From Bolinopsis microptera (taxonomy: Eukaryota; Ctenophora; Tentaculata; Lobata; Bolinopsidae), in NCBI RefSeq assembly GCF_026151205.1, contig NC_087084.1:1032312-1096311 (forward strand): 64,000 bases of DNA. Direction: 5' to 3'. A model generated the notes under the pieces. The model saw only the letters and a list, made by a program, of their open reading frames with translations. It had not been told where the DNA came from and did not search any database. Numbering within the stretch: position 1 is the first letter of the stretch; the number at the start of each line of letters is the position of its first letter. This document shows, one piece after another, positions 52,511-62,332 of this stretch. A program made the translations under genes and the position numbers.

Positions 52511-53007
52511 TGTTGTAACCACGAATCCACGGGATTTCGTGTCCAGTGAGTATTATACAATCTTACTCATTACTCATTAATCGTCGTTATATCATGATTC
52601 CATCCAGTAGTCTAGGATTCAAACCGAATTCTAAGCTATAGGAATCTATGACTAGAGATACATAATCTCATTACCCCGATACCACGTGATCAGAGATTAA
52701 CCAGATCTCATAGTCACGTGGTATCACTTTCACTTCAAGTCTCACACAGGTAACTGGAGACTACAGTTTAACTTATGGACAGGAGTGACAGGGGAAAAGT
52801 TTACGATAAATGTTTTGACGAGGACGGATGTTTTGACGGTCAAGAACGAAAGAGAAAGACAAACAGAAAACAGGACGAGCTTTCATAAGACGTTGATCGA
52901 AGACATTTGATTCACTTTTTAGTGAGATACTTTTTTTACACACTTTTATATAGTTGTCTCACTTGTCAGAAAATACACTTACAAACTAGTGCTTAGCACT
53001 TAAAACA
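52511..53007 (+). repeat. 3' LTR, 497 bp
   Basis: TGTTGTAACCACG to AGCACTTAAAACA. I compared it by eye with 41897-42393 and found no difference. Confidence 0.9.
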
Positions 53008-53256
53008 CGGGCAAAGATCCGGAGGTGACTCTGCAAGTGTAGGCAGTATCTTCATGCACAAGACTTCCGTCTACTTCAAGAGTTGATGTTTGTGTCCCTC
53101 CAGAATGGCTTCCTTGGACAGGGGTGAGCTTATCACCTGAAACTTGGCCTGTACTAGTTCGCCAGGTCACTGTTGCTGTTTCTGTCAATCCAGTGATAAC
53201 ACAGGATATGGTTGTATCAGAGCCCTTTTTCGTTTCTTTATTCGCTGATTCAACCT
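53008..53256 (-). pseudogene. Ig-domain exon, 5' part (unit 5, split by LTR element)
   Basis: Acceptor side of unit 5, continuing 41851-41896. It carries an Asn-to-His change (SLVHEDTAY). Removing the LTR element and one CGGG leaves the standard 291 bp. Confidence 0.85.
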
Positions 53257-53422
53257 CTGAAGTAAATTTTGATAAATGAATACTCCTAATTTCGAAATCT
53301 ATGACACTGATCGCATTTGGTTTATCTGGTTTGAATTGAATTTTAAATGTGGTGGAGAGATAGAAATTGGAAGTGAATCAAAAACTGTATTGCAAGATAA
53401 CTGTTAGCGTTGAAAAACTTAC

Positions 53423-53713
53423 CATAAACGTTAAGATTAACGGTGGTATCTGAGTGACTGGAATCGGGCAAAGATCCGGAAGTGACTCTGCAAGTGTAGG
53501 CAGTATCTTCATTCACAAGACTTCCGTCTAATTCAAGAGTTGATGTTTGTGTCCCTCCAGAATGGCTTCCTTGGACAGGGGTGAGCTTATCACCTGAAAC
53601 TTGGCCTGTACTAGTTCGCCAGGTCACTGTTGCTGTTTCTGTCAATCCAGTGATAACACAGGATATGGTTGTATCAGAGCCCTTTTTCGTTTCTTTATTC
53701 GCTGATTCAACCT
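53423..53713 (-). CDS. Ig-domain exon (unit 6)
   Basis: As unit 1, 291 bp, phase 1-1. It carries Val-to-Leu and context change LELDG. Confidence 0.8.
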
Positions 53714-53876
53714 CTGAAGTAAATTTTGATAAATGAATACTCCTAATTTCGAAATCTATGACACTCGCATTTGGTTTATCTGGTTTGAATTGAATTTTAA
53801 ATGTGGTGGAGAGATAGAAATTGGAAGTGAATCAAAAACTGTATTGCAAGATAACTGTTAGCGTTGAAAAACTTAC

Positions 53877-54167
53877 CATAAACGTTAAGATTTACGGTGG
53901 TATCTGAGTGACTGGAATCGGGAAAAGATCCGGAAGTGACTCTGCAAGTGTAGGCAGTATCTTCATTCACAAGACTTCCGTCTACTTCAAGAGTTGATGT
54001 TTGTGTCCCTCCAGAATGGCTTCCTTGGACAGGGGTGAGCTTATCACCTGAAACTTGGCCTGTACTAGTTCGCCAGGTCACTGTTGCTGTTTCTGTCAAT
54101 CCAGTGATAACACAGGATATGGTTGTATCAGAGCCCTTTTTCGTTTCTTTATTCGCTGATTCAACCT
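53877..54167 (-). CDS. Ig-domain exon (unit 7)
   Basis: As unit 1 with Leu-to-Phe (SGSFPDSS). Confidence 0.8.
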
Positions 54168-54330
54168 CTGAAGTAAATTTTGATAAATGAATACTCCTAA
54201 TTTCGAAATCTATGACACTCGCATTTGGTTTATCTGGTTTGAATTGAATTTTAAATGTGGTGGAGAGATAGAAATTGGAAGTGAATCAAAAACTGTATTG
54301 CAAGATAACTGTAAGCGTTGAAAAACTTAC

Positions 54331-54621
54331 CATAAACGTTAAGATTAACGGTGGTATCTGAGTGACTGGAATCGGGCAAAGATCCGGAAGTGACTCTGCA
54401 AGTGTAGGCAGTATCTTCATTCACAAGACTTCCGTCTACTTCAAGAGTTGATGTTTGTGTCCCTCCAGAATGGCTTCCTTGGACAGGGGTGAGCTTATCA
54501 CCTGAAACTTGGCCTGTACTAGTTCGCCAGGTCACTGTTGCTGTTTCTGTCAATCCAGTGATAACACAGGATATGGTTGTATCAGAGCCCTTTTTCGTTT
54601 CTTTATTCGCTGATTCAACCT
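54331..54621 (-). CDS. Ig-domain exon (unit 8)
   Basis: As unit 1 (SGSLPDSS type). The downstream intron has one change (GTAAGCG instead of GTTAGCG on the plus strand). Confidence 0.8.
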
Positions 54622-54784
54622 CTGAAGTAAATTTTGATAAATGAATACTCCTAATTTCGAAATCTATGACACTCGCATTTGGTTTATCTGGTTTGAATTG
54701 AATTTTAAATGTGGTGGAGGGATAGAAATTGGAAGTGAATCAAAAACTGTATTGCAAGATAACTGTTAGCGTTGAAAAACTTAC

Positions 54785-55075
54785 CATAAACGTTAAGATT
54801 TACGGTGGTATCTGAGTGACTGGAATCGGGAAAAGATCCGGAAGTGACTCTGCAAGTGTAGGCAGTATCTTCATTCACAAGACTTCCGTCTACTTCAAGA
54901 GTTGATGTTTGTGTCCCTCCAGAATGGCTTCCTTGGACAGGGGTGAGCTTATCACCTGAAACTTGGCCTGTACTAGTTCGCCAGGTCACTGTTGCTGTTT
55001 CTGTCAATCCAGTGATAACACAGGATATGGTTGTATCAGAGCCCTTTTTCGTTTCTTTATTCGCTGATTCAACCT
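54785..55075 (-). CDS. Ig-domain exon (unit 9)
   Basis: SGSFPDSS subtype, and it shares the GATTTACGG variant with unit 7. Confidence 0.8.
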
Positions 55076-55238
55076 CTGAAGTAAATTTTGATAAATGAAT
55101 ACTCCTAATTTCGAAATCTATGACACTCGCATTTGGTTTATCTGGTTTGAATTGAATTTTAAATGTGGTGGAGAGATAGAAATTGGAAGTGAATCAAAAA
55201 CTGTATTGCAAGATAACTGTTAGCGTTGAAAAACTTAC

Positions 55239-55529
55239 CATAAACGTTAAGATTAACGGTGGTATCTGAGTGACTGGAATCGGGAAAAGATCCGGAAGTG
55301 ACTCTGCAAGTGTAGGCAGTATCTTCATTCACAAGACTTCCGTCTACTTCAAGAGTTGATGTTTGTGTCCCTCCAGAATGGCTTCCTTGGACAGGGGTGA
55401 GCTTATCACCTGAAACTTGGCCTGTACTAGTTCGCCAGGTCACTGTTGCTGTTTCTGTCAATCCAGTGATAACACAGGATATGGTTGTATCAGAGCCCTT
55501 TTTCGTTTCTTTATTCGCTGATTCAACCT
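55239..55529 (-). CDS. Ig-domain exon (unit 10)
   Basis: SGSFPDSS subtype; otherwise as unit 1. Confidence 0.8.
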
Positions 55530-55692
55530 CTGAAGTAAATTTTGATAAATGAATACTCCTAATTTCGAAATCTATGACACTCGCATTTGGTTTATCTGGT
55601 TTGAATTGAATTTTAAATGTGGTGGAGAGATAGAAATTGGAAGTGAATCAAAAACTGTATTGCAAGATAACTGTTAGCGTTGAAAAACTTAC

Positions 55693-55983
55693 CATAAACG
55701 TTAAGATTAACGGTGGTATCTGAGTGACTGGAATCGGGAAAAGATCCGGAAGTGACTCTGCAAGTGTAGGCAGTATCTTCATTCACAAGACTTCCGTCTA
55801 CTTCAAGAGTTGATGTTTGTGTCCCTCCAGAATGGCTTCCTTGGACAGGGGTGAGCTTATCACCTGAAACTTGGCCTGTACTAGTTCGCCAGGTCACTGT
55901 TGCTGTTTCTGTCAATCCAGTGATAACACAGGATATGGTTGTATCAGAGCCCTTTTTCGTTTCTTTATTCGCTGATTCAACCT
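55693..55983 (-). CDS. Ig-domain exon (unit 11, first in transcription order)
   Basis: SGSFPDSS subtype. Its upstream intron runs to 56120, where array sequence ends at the small TIR element. Confidence 0.8.
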
Positions 55984-56121
55984 CTGAAGTAAATTTTGAT
56001 AAATGAATACTCCTAATTTCGAAATCTATGACACTCGCATTTGGTTTATCTGGTTTGAATTGAATTTTAAATGTGGTGGAGAGATAGAAATTGGAAGTGA
56101 ATCAAAAACTGTATTGCAAGA

Positions 56122-56438
56122 CAGTGGCGTAACTTAGGGCCCCGCAGACCCCGCTGTGCGGGGGGGGGGGGGGGCGCCGTATAAGGGGGGCGCAATTTTC
56201 CTGAATTTTAGGCCCTTTCACTGAAAAAACGCCTTGTTTGTGTATTTCCCTGTCTAATTTAGCGTTCGGCCGACCCGAAAAAAATATTTGAGGTACCCTT
56301 TTTTGCTTCAGGGGGCGCAAAAAGATGTAGGGGGGCGAGAAAAAAAGTACCCGACCTTTTTTTAGGGACAAAAAATTTTAGGGGGGTGCTTTTCGTCTCT
56401 GAGCGGGGGGGGCGCAAACAAGCAAAGTTTCGCCACTG
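56122..56438. mobile_element. G-rich TIR element at right edge of Ig array
   Basis: Ends CAGTGGCGTAACTT and AAGTTTCGCCACTG are imperfect inverted repeats (12 of 14 or better). The inside is rich in G runs (a long one at 56160-56175). No coding capacity. AACGGCC follows at 56439-56445, matching 39987-39993 on the far side of the array. CAGTG...CACTG ends are common in hAT-like elements. Confidence 0.65.
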
Positions 56439-58900
56439 AACGGCCTTCGACTTTTAGATTTCTGTGCATTAAATCAGCTGACAATCGGTGGGACGCTTTT
56501 CCAGCATCGTGATATTCATAAAGGAAGTTTGAAGTCTCCAGATGGCCGCACAGTAAATCAGATTGACCATGTCTGTATTTCTACCAAGTGGAGTCACTCT
56601 CTACTTGACGTAAGATCATGCAGGGGTGCAGACATTGGCTCCGATCATTATTTGGTTCGGGGTCAATTTAGAGTCAAACTTATGGCAGTTCAAAAAATGA
56701 ACGCTTCTCGTAGGATATCTCCAGCAATTGAGAATCTTAGAGATCAGTCCAAGGTTGAAGAGTACTGCATTGCTCTTCAAAATCGTTTTAGCTGCCTACC
56801 AATGGAGGAGAATCTTGATGGAGAATGGACATTAGTTAAGGATACTATTAAAGAAGTGTCTATGGAGGTACTGGGTGAGCGCCCCCGGCGCAGAAAGCAG
56901 CAGCATTTGTCTCAGGAGACAAAAAGCCTTATTGCAGAACGCAGTAAGATTAAACAAATGGCGCCTAGTGACAACAAAAATAGGAGCGAGTATTCTCGAG
57001 CCAACAAACTTGTCAAAAAGAGCTGCAGGAAAGACGACGAGAATTGGGCTCTTAGAGTTGCAGCAGATCTGGAAACAGCTGCTGTCCATGGCCGGCAAAG
57101 GGAAGTCTGGCAACGGATAAAAACACTGTCCGGTAAGAAGAATCGTAACTGCTGTAAGAGACAAATCCGGGAAGTTGATTGCTGATCCCTCTGCTCAGAG
57201 AGAGAGATGGAGAGAACATTTTTCGGAGCTATTAAACCCTCCTCCCACGAATGCGGATTTGTCTGACCTGGACCATTTTGAAGTGGTTCCATGCTTTCCT
57301 TATCTTGGTGATGTCTCAAAAAATTGAAGAATCACAAAAGTGCTGGGATCGACGAAATCTCTAATGAACAGTTAAAATATGGGGCAAGTGGTCTTGTGGA
57401 TAGGATGGAGAAATTGTTCTCTAAAGTTTGGAATTCAGAAGCAGTGCCTGACGACTGGTTGAAAGGCATCGTGATAATTGTACCAAAGAAGGGTGATACC
57501 TCTCATTGCTCCAATAATAGGGGGATCACTCTAAGATCTACAGCATCTAAACTGTATCAAATCATCATTTTACAACGCATGAGTGACGGTTTAGAAAGTT
57601 TGCTACGAGACAATCAGTGTGGGTTTAGAAAGAACAGATCATGCATTGATCAGATTTATTCACTCCGCACTATTATACATAACTGCATTGAATATAATCT
57701 CCCCCTGTATGTAAATTTTGTGGACTTCAAGGCAGCTTTTGATTCCATCGACAGGAATTATATTTGGAAAGCTTTCAGTCATTATGGCCTGCCATGTAAA
57801 TACATTCGAATAATACAGGCATTCTTTAATGGAACTGTTAGTGCTGTTAGACACAATGGTGAACTATCAGAATGGTTTGAAGTAAGTTCAGGCAGTGGCC
57901 AAGGAGACATTCAGGGTCCCCCACTTTTTAATGTCTGCCTCAATGTGGCTGCTGAGAGAACAGAAAGCAACAAAGTGGTGTCCCACGGAGCGGTTCTTCA
58001 AAGATCTATCAGTCCGCTCGTTGATGATATCACTGTGTTAGATACGGATTATGCAGATGACATGGCTGTACTGGATAACAGCGAGGAAGGTCTTCAAGAA
58101 ACGACTGACCTTTTGTGTATGTATGGTGCCCAGGGAGGTCTTAGAATCAATGGTAAAAAGACTGAGGCTATGGTCATTGGTAAAGCAACCTCTCAACGGC
58201 CATACACGAAAGAAGCCACAGTGAACATCACTGTTGAAGACACGCCAGTGCAGCAAGTTAGTGACTTTACGTACTTAGGTACTATCGACCGTGAGCTGTC
58301 AGCTAGGATTCAGAAAGCTTCCGGAGCCTTCAATCAACTGAGTAATATATGGAAAAACCGCAACATCCAGTCTTATACAAAGATCAGGATTTATAAGGCT
58401 GCGGTTTTGACAATATTGTTATAATATGGTAGTGAGGTTTGGAACACAACCAAAAAGCAGCTACATCGCTTTGAGGTGTTCCATCAGCGTTGCTTGAGGA
58501 GAATACTTAGGGATAAGATGGCTCGATCGGGTTAGAAACACTGAAGTACTGGAGCGTGCAAAGATAAATCCAGTAGAGACGTACATAGGAGCAAACCGCC
58601 TGCGTTGGTTTGGCCATGTCACCAGAATGCCAGACACTAGGCTTCCTAAGTACCTGCTTAATTGGACCCCTGCCCATGGGAGAAGATCTAGGGGCCGTCC
58701 AAGAAAGAACTGGAGGAAATGTTTGCTGGAAGATGCTGCAGCGTTTACAGGAAACACTGACATAGACCTAGAAGGAGCGAGCGAGATGGCTAGTGACCGC
58801 AAACTTTGGAGGGAGATGATACGTCACAAACGGGAGTTCATTGGTGCAGGCCACTCGAATGATTGAGAAGACCTAATCAAGTACAAGTAAGTAAGGCTTT
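56439..58900 (+). mobile_element. LINE 3' part (end of endonuclease, RT, C-terminus)
   Basis: Continues the LINE cut at 39993: RLLDFCALNQLTIGG and VNQIDHVCISTKW finish the endonuclease; then RT at 57324-58424 with NNRGITLRSTASKLYQ, FVDFKAAFDSIDR (catalytic Asp) and TDYADDMAVL. The C-terminal part (58430-58866) has LRWFGHVTRMP-like and SRGRPRKNWRKCLLEDA motifs, ending GAGHSND. Frameshifts occur near 57140 and 57310 and stops near 58424-58530, so it is dead. The 3' end is a short AAGTAAGTAAG-like tail, followed by AGGCTTT (58894-58900), the target duplication matching 39834-39840. The tail and RT style suggest an RTE- or CR1-like LINE; clade unsure. Confidence 0.8.
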
Positions 58901-58955
58901 ACAATCAACATTTATCTTCGTATTTTAGATTTTAGATCTTGAATTACCCAGTTAC

Positions 58956-59424
58956 CTGGTTGACTAGGTCTAAAGAAATCAGACGCAGTGTCGCTGGAGG
59001 AAGGAAACGTTATCTTTGCAATGCTCCTGCTCCAGTAAGTGCTCCAGTTACTGTTACCACACGTTGTGTCTGATATCAGGGTGTTGAGAACCTCCACCTC
59101 GTTACAGTGTACCACTAGTCTGATACCTGAGGTTCTAGTTAACGTTACCATCCATACCTTGTCTGTTGCAGTAGGTAGGTCAGTAGGGAAGTTAGTGCGG
59201 TCCGAGCTGCAACGCCAGATACGGTACTGAGGAGAAGAGGTGAAGTAGAGGGAGAGTGATCCTGCACCGTCTTCCTGCGAATTGTAGAAGAACACACGCA
59301 CTTCATCTTCACTCCCTAACGTGCTATCAGTCTTTATTTCAAGAGAATGCTGCTCCAGATTGAAGTCTATATATTCATCTCGTTGTACTGCTACCCAACC
59401 TGTTGTTATAAACCACGTTATTAT
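58956..59424 (-). pseudogene. Uncharacterised extracellular domain exon, copy A (frameshifted)
   Basis: Paralogue of copy B (39100-39586): EQHSLEIKTDSTLGSED, TATDKVWMVTLTRTSGIRLV, NSNWSTYWSRSIAKI, DTASDFFRPSQP. Acceptor CTGCTTTTAG|AT (59424) and donor CCAG|GTAACT (58956) are both phase 1 and fit the signal-peptide exon. The exon is 469 bp, one more than a multiple of three: an extra T in GTGGTTTATAAC (about 59410) compared with copy B breaks the frame. Either this allele is dead or the base is a sequencing error. Confidence 0.6.
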
Positions 59425-59630
59425 CTAAAAGCAGATTACAGTACATCAGCTGGTAGATAATAATATCACGAGTGGAATATTATCAATTATAGCAATTACT
59501 CGACGATTGTAGTGTTATGAATATACTAGATTGATTGTCCATTTCATAGTTCAATCGACTACAAATATTATTTTAAGATATTATTTGACTGCTAACAATA
59601 TAAATTATGTAAAAACCATGGTGATCCTAC

Positions 59631-59694
59631 CTTCATCTAGATCCTCAGCAGCATTTTCAATGAACAGAAGGGACAGCAGCAAGATTATCCGCAT
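59631..59694 (-). CDS. Signal-peptide exon of the Ig-array locus
   Basis: ATG at 59694 (minus strand). It encodes MRIILLLSLLFIENAAEDLD plus E, a clear signal peptide, and ends at donor GAAG|GTAGGA (59631) in phase 1. It matches the phase-1 entry of every downstream exon in the locus. Copy B has no equivalent: homology between the two modules stops just before this exon. Confidence 0.65.
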
Positions 59695-59869
59695 GATACG
59701 AAATGATACGTTGAAAACCTCCGTTATAATTCTAAAAACTACACTGGAAAATAGGCCACATTATACAGCAAATAACGACAGTTAAATAATCAATAGAAGA
59801 GCTATATTATCAGATATCGAATAATCTATGAATGTAATGATATCCCCGGATATCAGCTGGGTGTCTTAT

Positions 59870-60085
59870 TGAAATGCGGTGGTAAATGGGGTGGCAAATG
59901 GGGTGGTAAATGGGGTGGTAAATGGGGTGGTAAGTGGGTCGGTAAATGGGGTGGTAAATGGGGTGGTAAATGGGATGGTAAAAGGGGTTAGTAAATGGGG
60001 TGGTAAATGGGGTAGTAAATGGGGTGGTTAATGGGCTAGTAAATGGGGTGGTGAATGGGGTGGTAAATGGGGTGGTAAATGGGGC
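59870..60085 (+). repeat. 12-bp minisatellite (GGTAAATGGGGT)
   Basis: About 17 copies with small variations (GTCGGTAAATGG, GTTAATGGGC). The minus-strand frame across it gives Pro/Thr/Phe repeats and is not a gene. Confidence 0.9.
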
Positions 60086-60656
60086 GAGAGGGACATCAGT
60101 AAAATGAAAAATAATGTGTCGTGTGTCGAATATGCATACTGCATTGTGCACAAATATCTTTATAACCAAATTCTATGAATTTGTACATTTGAGTAAGTTA
60201 TAATACATCCTGGAGTCTGCCTAAGATTAACACTTGGTTAAGTCTCGTGAGAAGCTGAAATATTTTGAACTAAGTGCTTTACTTCAACTTACTCACGAGA
60301 GCATTAAAACTCAACAACAAGATGTCTGATAACTTTGTCACCATGCTGAACCAGTGCATCTCTGATCGTGCATATGCGGTGCAGCTCTTTGCCTGGGGTC
60401 AATATCACCGTGCTGTCCCAATACCATTAGTGAACTAGTAACTCACTATTCAGAAAGACCAGTATATCGTTACTTTGCAGCAGTCCCAATGGCAATACCA
60501 TTAGTTAGCTGGTAGCTCACTGTCTACTCGCCCAGTTAAGGACTAAGGACGTATGTAGATTGTAGAAACTGTTACATACTATATTGTCGTTCTAGAGAGC
60601 AAAGAAAAGCAAAGGAATATCAGAGTCACCCACTCTGTCTGTGTTATAAAGGTTAA
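60086..60656. other. Intergenic with one short ORF
   Basis: A 34-codon frame starting at ATG 60321 (MSDNFVTMLNQCISDRAYAV) follows an AACAACAAG context and ends soon after. A repeated CAATACCATTAGT phrase lies at about 60421 and 60496. No recognised product. Confidence 0.25.
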
Positions 60657-60664
60657 ATAACCTT

Positions 60665-60738
60665 TTACCCGGGGACCTCAGGATTTGGTGTTCATATAAA
60701 AGATATGGCAGAATGACAGGCTGAGCGCCGCCCAGTAA
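60665..60738 (-). mobile_element. Tiny TIR element (family T), reverse copy
   Basis: TTACCCGGGGACCTCAGG to GAGCGCCGCCCAGTAA, 74 bp. The flanks ATAACCTT and ATAAGCTC match at six of eight bases, an old target duplication. Confidence 0.65.
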
Positions 60739-60869
60739 ATAAGCTCTAGCTCAAGTAGTAAACTTAAAGAACGCATGAATCACAGTATCCACCACACCCG
60801 TGTGTCACGTACCATTATAATAGATTCACGTCACGATACCTGCTGTTTGTTAAATCTGGCCGGGGCCAC

Positions 60870-61022
60870 AGCGTGCTAAATCACTCTCCACTCGATCTTT
60901 TAGTTTTTCTACAGGGTTGGGTTGGGAGCGGATTAGAGGGTGAGGGTTTCAAATAGTCTTCCAGGGCCAAAACGGGTTGAAAATGTCATGTGACAGTCGA
61001 GTGTAGGGTGATTAACTATCAT
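60870..61022 (+). repeat. Dispersed TIR repeat with TTAGGG-like tract, short copy
   Basis: GCTAAATCACTCTCCACTCG at the left, GTCATGTGACAGTCGAGTGT and GGGTGATTAACTATC at the right; most of the body is deleted. Confidence 0.6.
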
Positions 61023-61154
61023 CCCAGCGCGGAGCAACAATTTGGGTCTCAGCTTTAGTGGTGGTGTCAACTCTCACTCTCAGGAATCTCGTCGGACAAA
61101 TACGCCAGCTGATAAGTTAGCTCATTAGCAGCACTAAACGCTAAATACTAAGAA

Positions 61155-61355
61155 AACCGTAGACCCCAGGCTATAAGTGTAATGTTCATAAACAATAAAG
61201 ATTCGGCGGAATGACAGGCTTTATTGGGCGGCGCTCAGCCTGTCCACTGTCATTCCGCCAAATCTCTATTCGGTTTATATGATTAGTATTATGTGATTAC
61301 TATTATGAAAATAGCATAATTATAACTTTATAATAGACTGGGGTCCCCGGCCACA
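61155..61355. mobile_element. Nested or rearranged family-T elements
   Basis: A reverse copy (GACCCCAGGCTATAAG to GGCGGAATGACAGGCTTTA) is followed directly by a forward one (TTGGGCGGCGCTCAGCCTGT) with an extra CACTGTCATTCCGCC, ending in GACTGGGGTCCCCGG. Probably one element inserted into another. Confidence 0.55.
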
Positions 61356-61669
61356 GGGAGACTAAAGTGCAAAGAAACTGCTGCTAACTGCTGCTAACTG
61401 CTGCTAGCTGCTACCATTATACCAGTACACTTAGTGCCTGTATACTTGCTACTCTGGTACTGGGTATTATTGAGTTATTGTACAGCATGCTACCAGTTCA
61501 CTTAGTGCCTGTGAATTTGCTAATGGAGATTAAGTTTCAAGTTGTTGAATTTACTTCCCAACTTTTAATCAGCCATGTAGTGATGAGTTAAATGAGTTAA
61601 TGTCCTGGTGCAACATCTAATTTTTAATTTTAATTTTGACGAGGGGTGGTATCCAGTACTATATTCAAT

Positions 61670-61795
61670 TATGAAAGTGACCACTTTTTTCTTTCGATGA
61701 TAATATATGTATATTATGTATATCAACATGTGTAGCTGAAAGAACAGTTTATATGGCCTACACGGACCGCCTCCAACTATGTATTATATATTACT
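61670..61795 (+). repeat. Dispersed repeat, second copy of 30130-30278
   Basis: Shares the same ordered phrases as 30130-30278, in the same orientation. Confidence 0.7.
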
Positions 61796-61796
61796 A

Positions 61797-62115
61797 CTAC
61801 TAGAAAACCCGTGGTCACAGGGAGGAAGGTAATAGTATCCTTTGATAGTAAGTTTTTATCGCATCAAAAAATATCCGCGTCACGACCGAAGATACAGCGG
61901 CTGTATTACAGCCGATTAAAATGTAGTTCGCACTAAACGCAACGCAATTACGTCAAAACCGATCAAAATGTCGCTCAAAAATCTTTTCACGTGCACGTGC
62001 GTGTAACAAACCTCGTTACCATGGTTACTTTTCAACTTCTATTTGTTTACCTAGTTTGCACGTGGGCAATCGTACAGCATTGAGCATACAGCAGAAATAA
62101 TTCTTTGAATTATAA
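61797..62115 (+). repeat. Diverged direct repeat, copy 1 (partner 62930-63250)
   Basis: Both copies carry AGAAA.CCCGTGGT.ACAGGGA, ACCGAAGATACA, TCACGTGCACGTGCGTGTAA, CTCGTTACCATGGTTACT and TTTGCACGTGGGC. Each has several CACGTG or GCACGTGC motifs. Confidence 0.75.
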
Positions 62116-62332
62116 ATATCTCCGGGATTTCGACGCGGGATCATATTATCACTCAGCCCGGCCCGCTGTTAGATAAACATCTCAAGGTGATATCATCCCG
62201 CCCCGGAAATTTGTATAAACCCGGCCCGCTTTTTAGTCGTAACTGATGTTTATCATTCAATTCTCCGACTTACAATAATCAATGATACTGCTGATTAGAA
62301 CTCGATAATAGTAGAACAGTTAGACGCGCGAT

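Larger units (their letters stand above)
41893..53011 (+). mobile_element. Env-bearing Ty3/gypsy element with fourth ORF
   Basis: Complete 11,111-bp element (41897-53007) plus the 4-bp target duplication CGGG. Order: 5' LTR, primer-binding region, gag, pol (protease, RT, RNase H, integrase with GPY/F-like tail), env-like gene, an extra ORF, polypurine tract, 3' LTR. The integrase follows RNase H, as in Metaviridae. The LTRs are identical as far as I can compare by eye and the main frames are open, so insertion is recent and the copy may be intact. It is inserted in an Ig exon, antisense to it. Confidence 0.9.
40001..56120 (-). repeat. Tandem array of eleven Ig-exon units (454/457 bp)
   Basis: Each unit is one 291-bp Ig exon plus a short intron, head to tail on the minus strand. 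Units 2 to 5 have a 3-base longer intron (ACTGATCGCATT instead of ACTCGCATT), making a 457-bp period; the others are 454 bp. Sequence identity is very high. The array is split once by the LTR element at 41897-53007. The left edge joins LINE sequence through AGGCAAG, and the right edge joins a small TIR element at GCAAG|ACAGTGG. Confidence 0.9.

Noticed and set aside
40001-56120. CRISPR-like interpretation of regularly spaced repeats
   Set aside because: Units are 454 bp with splice sites and Ig coding capacity in a eukaryotic context; not short repeats with unique spacers.
56160-56375. Minus-strand frame over the G-rich TIR element
   Set aside because: Low-complexity Pro/Lys-rich product of G runs inside a non-coding TIR element.
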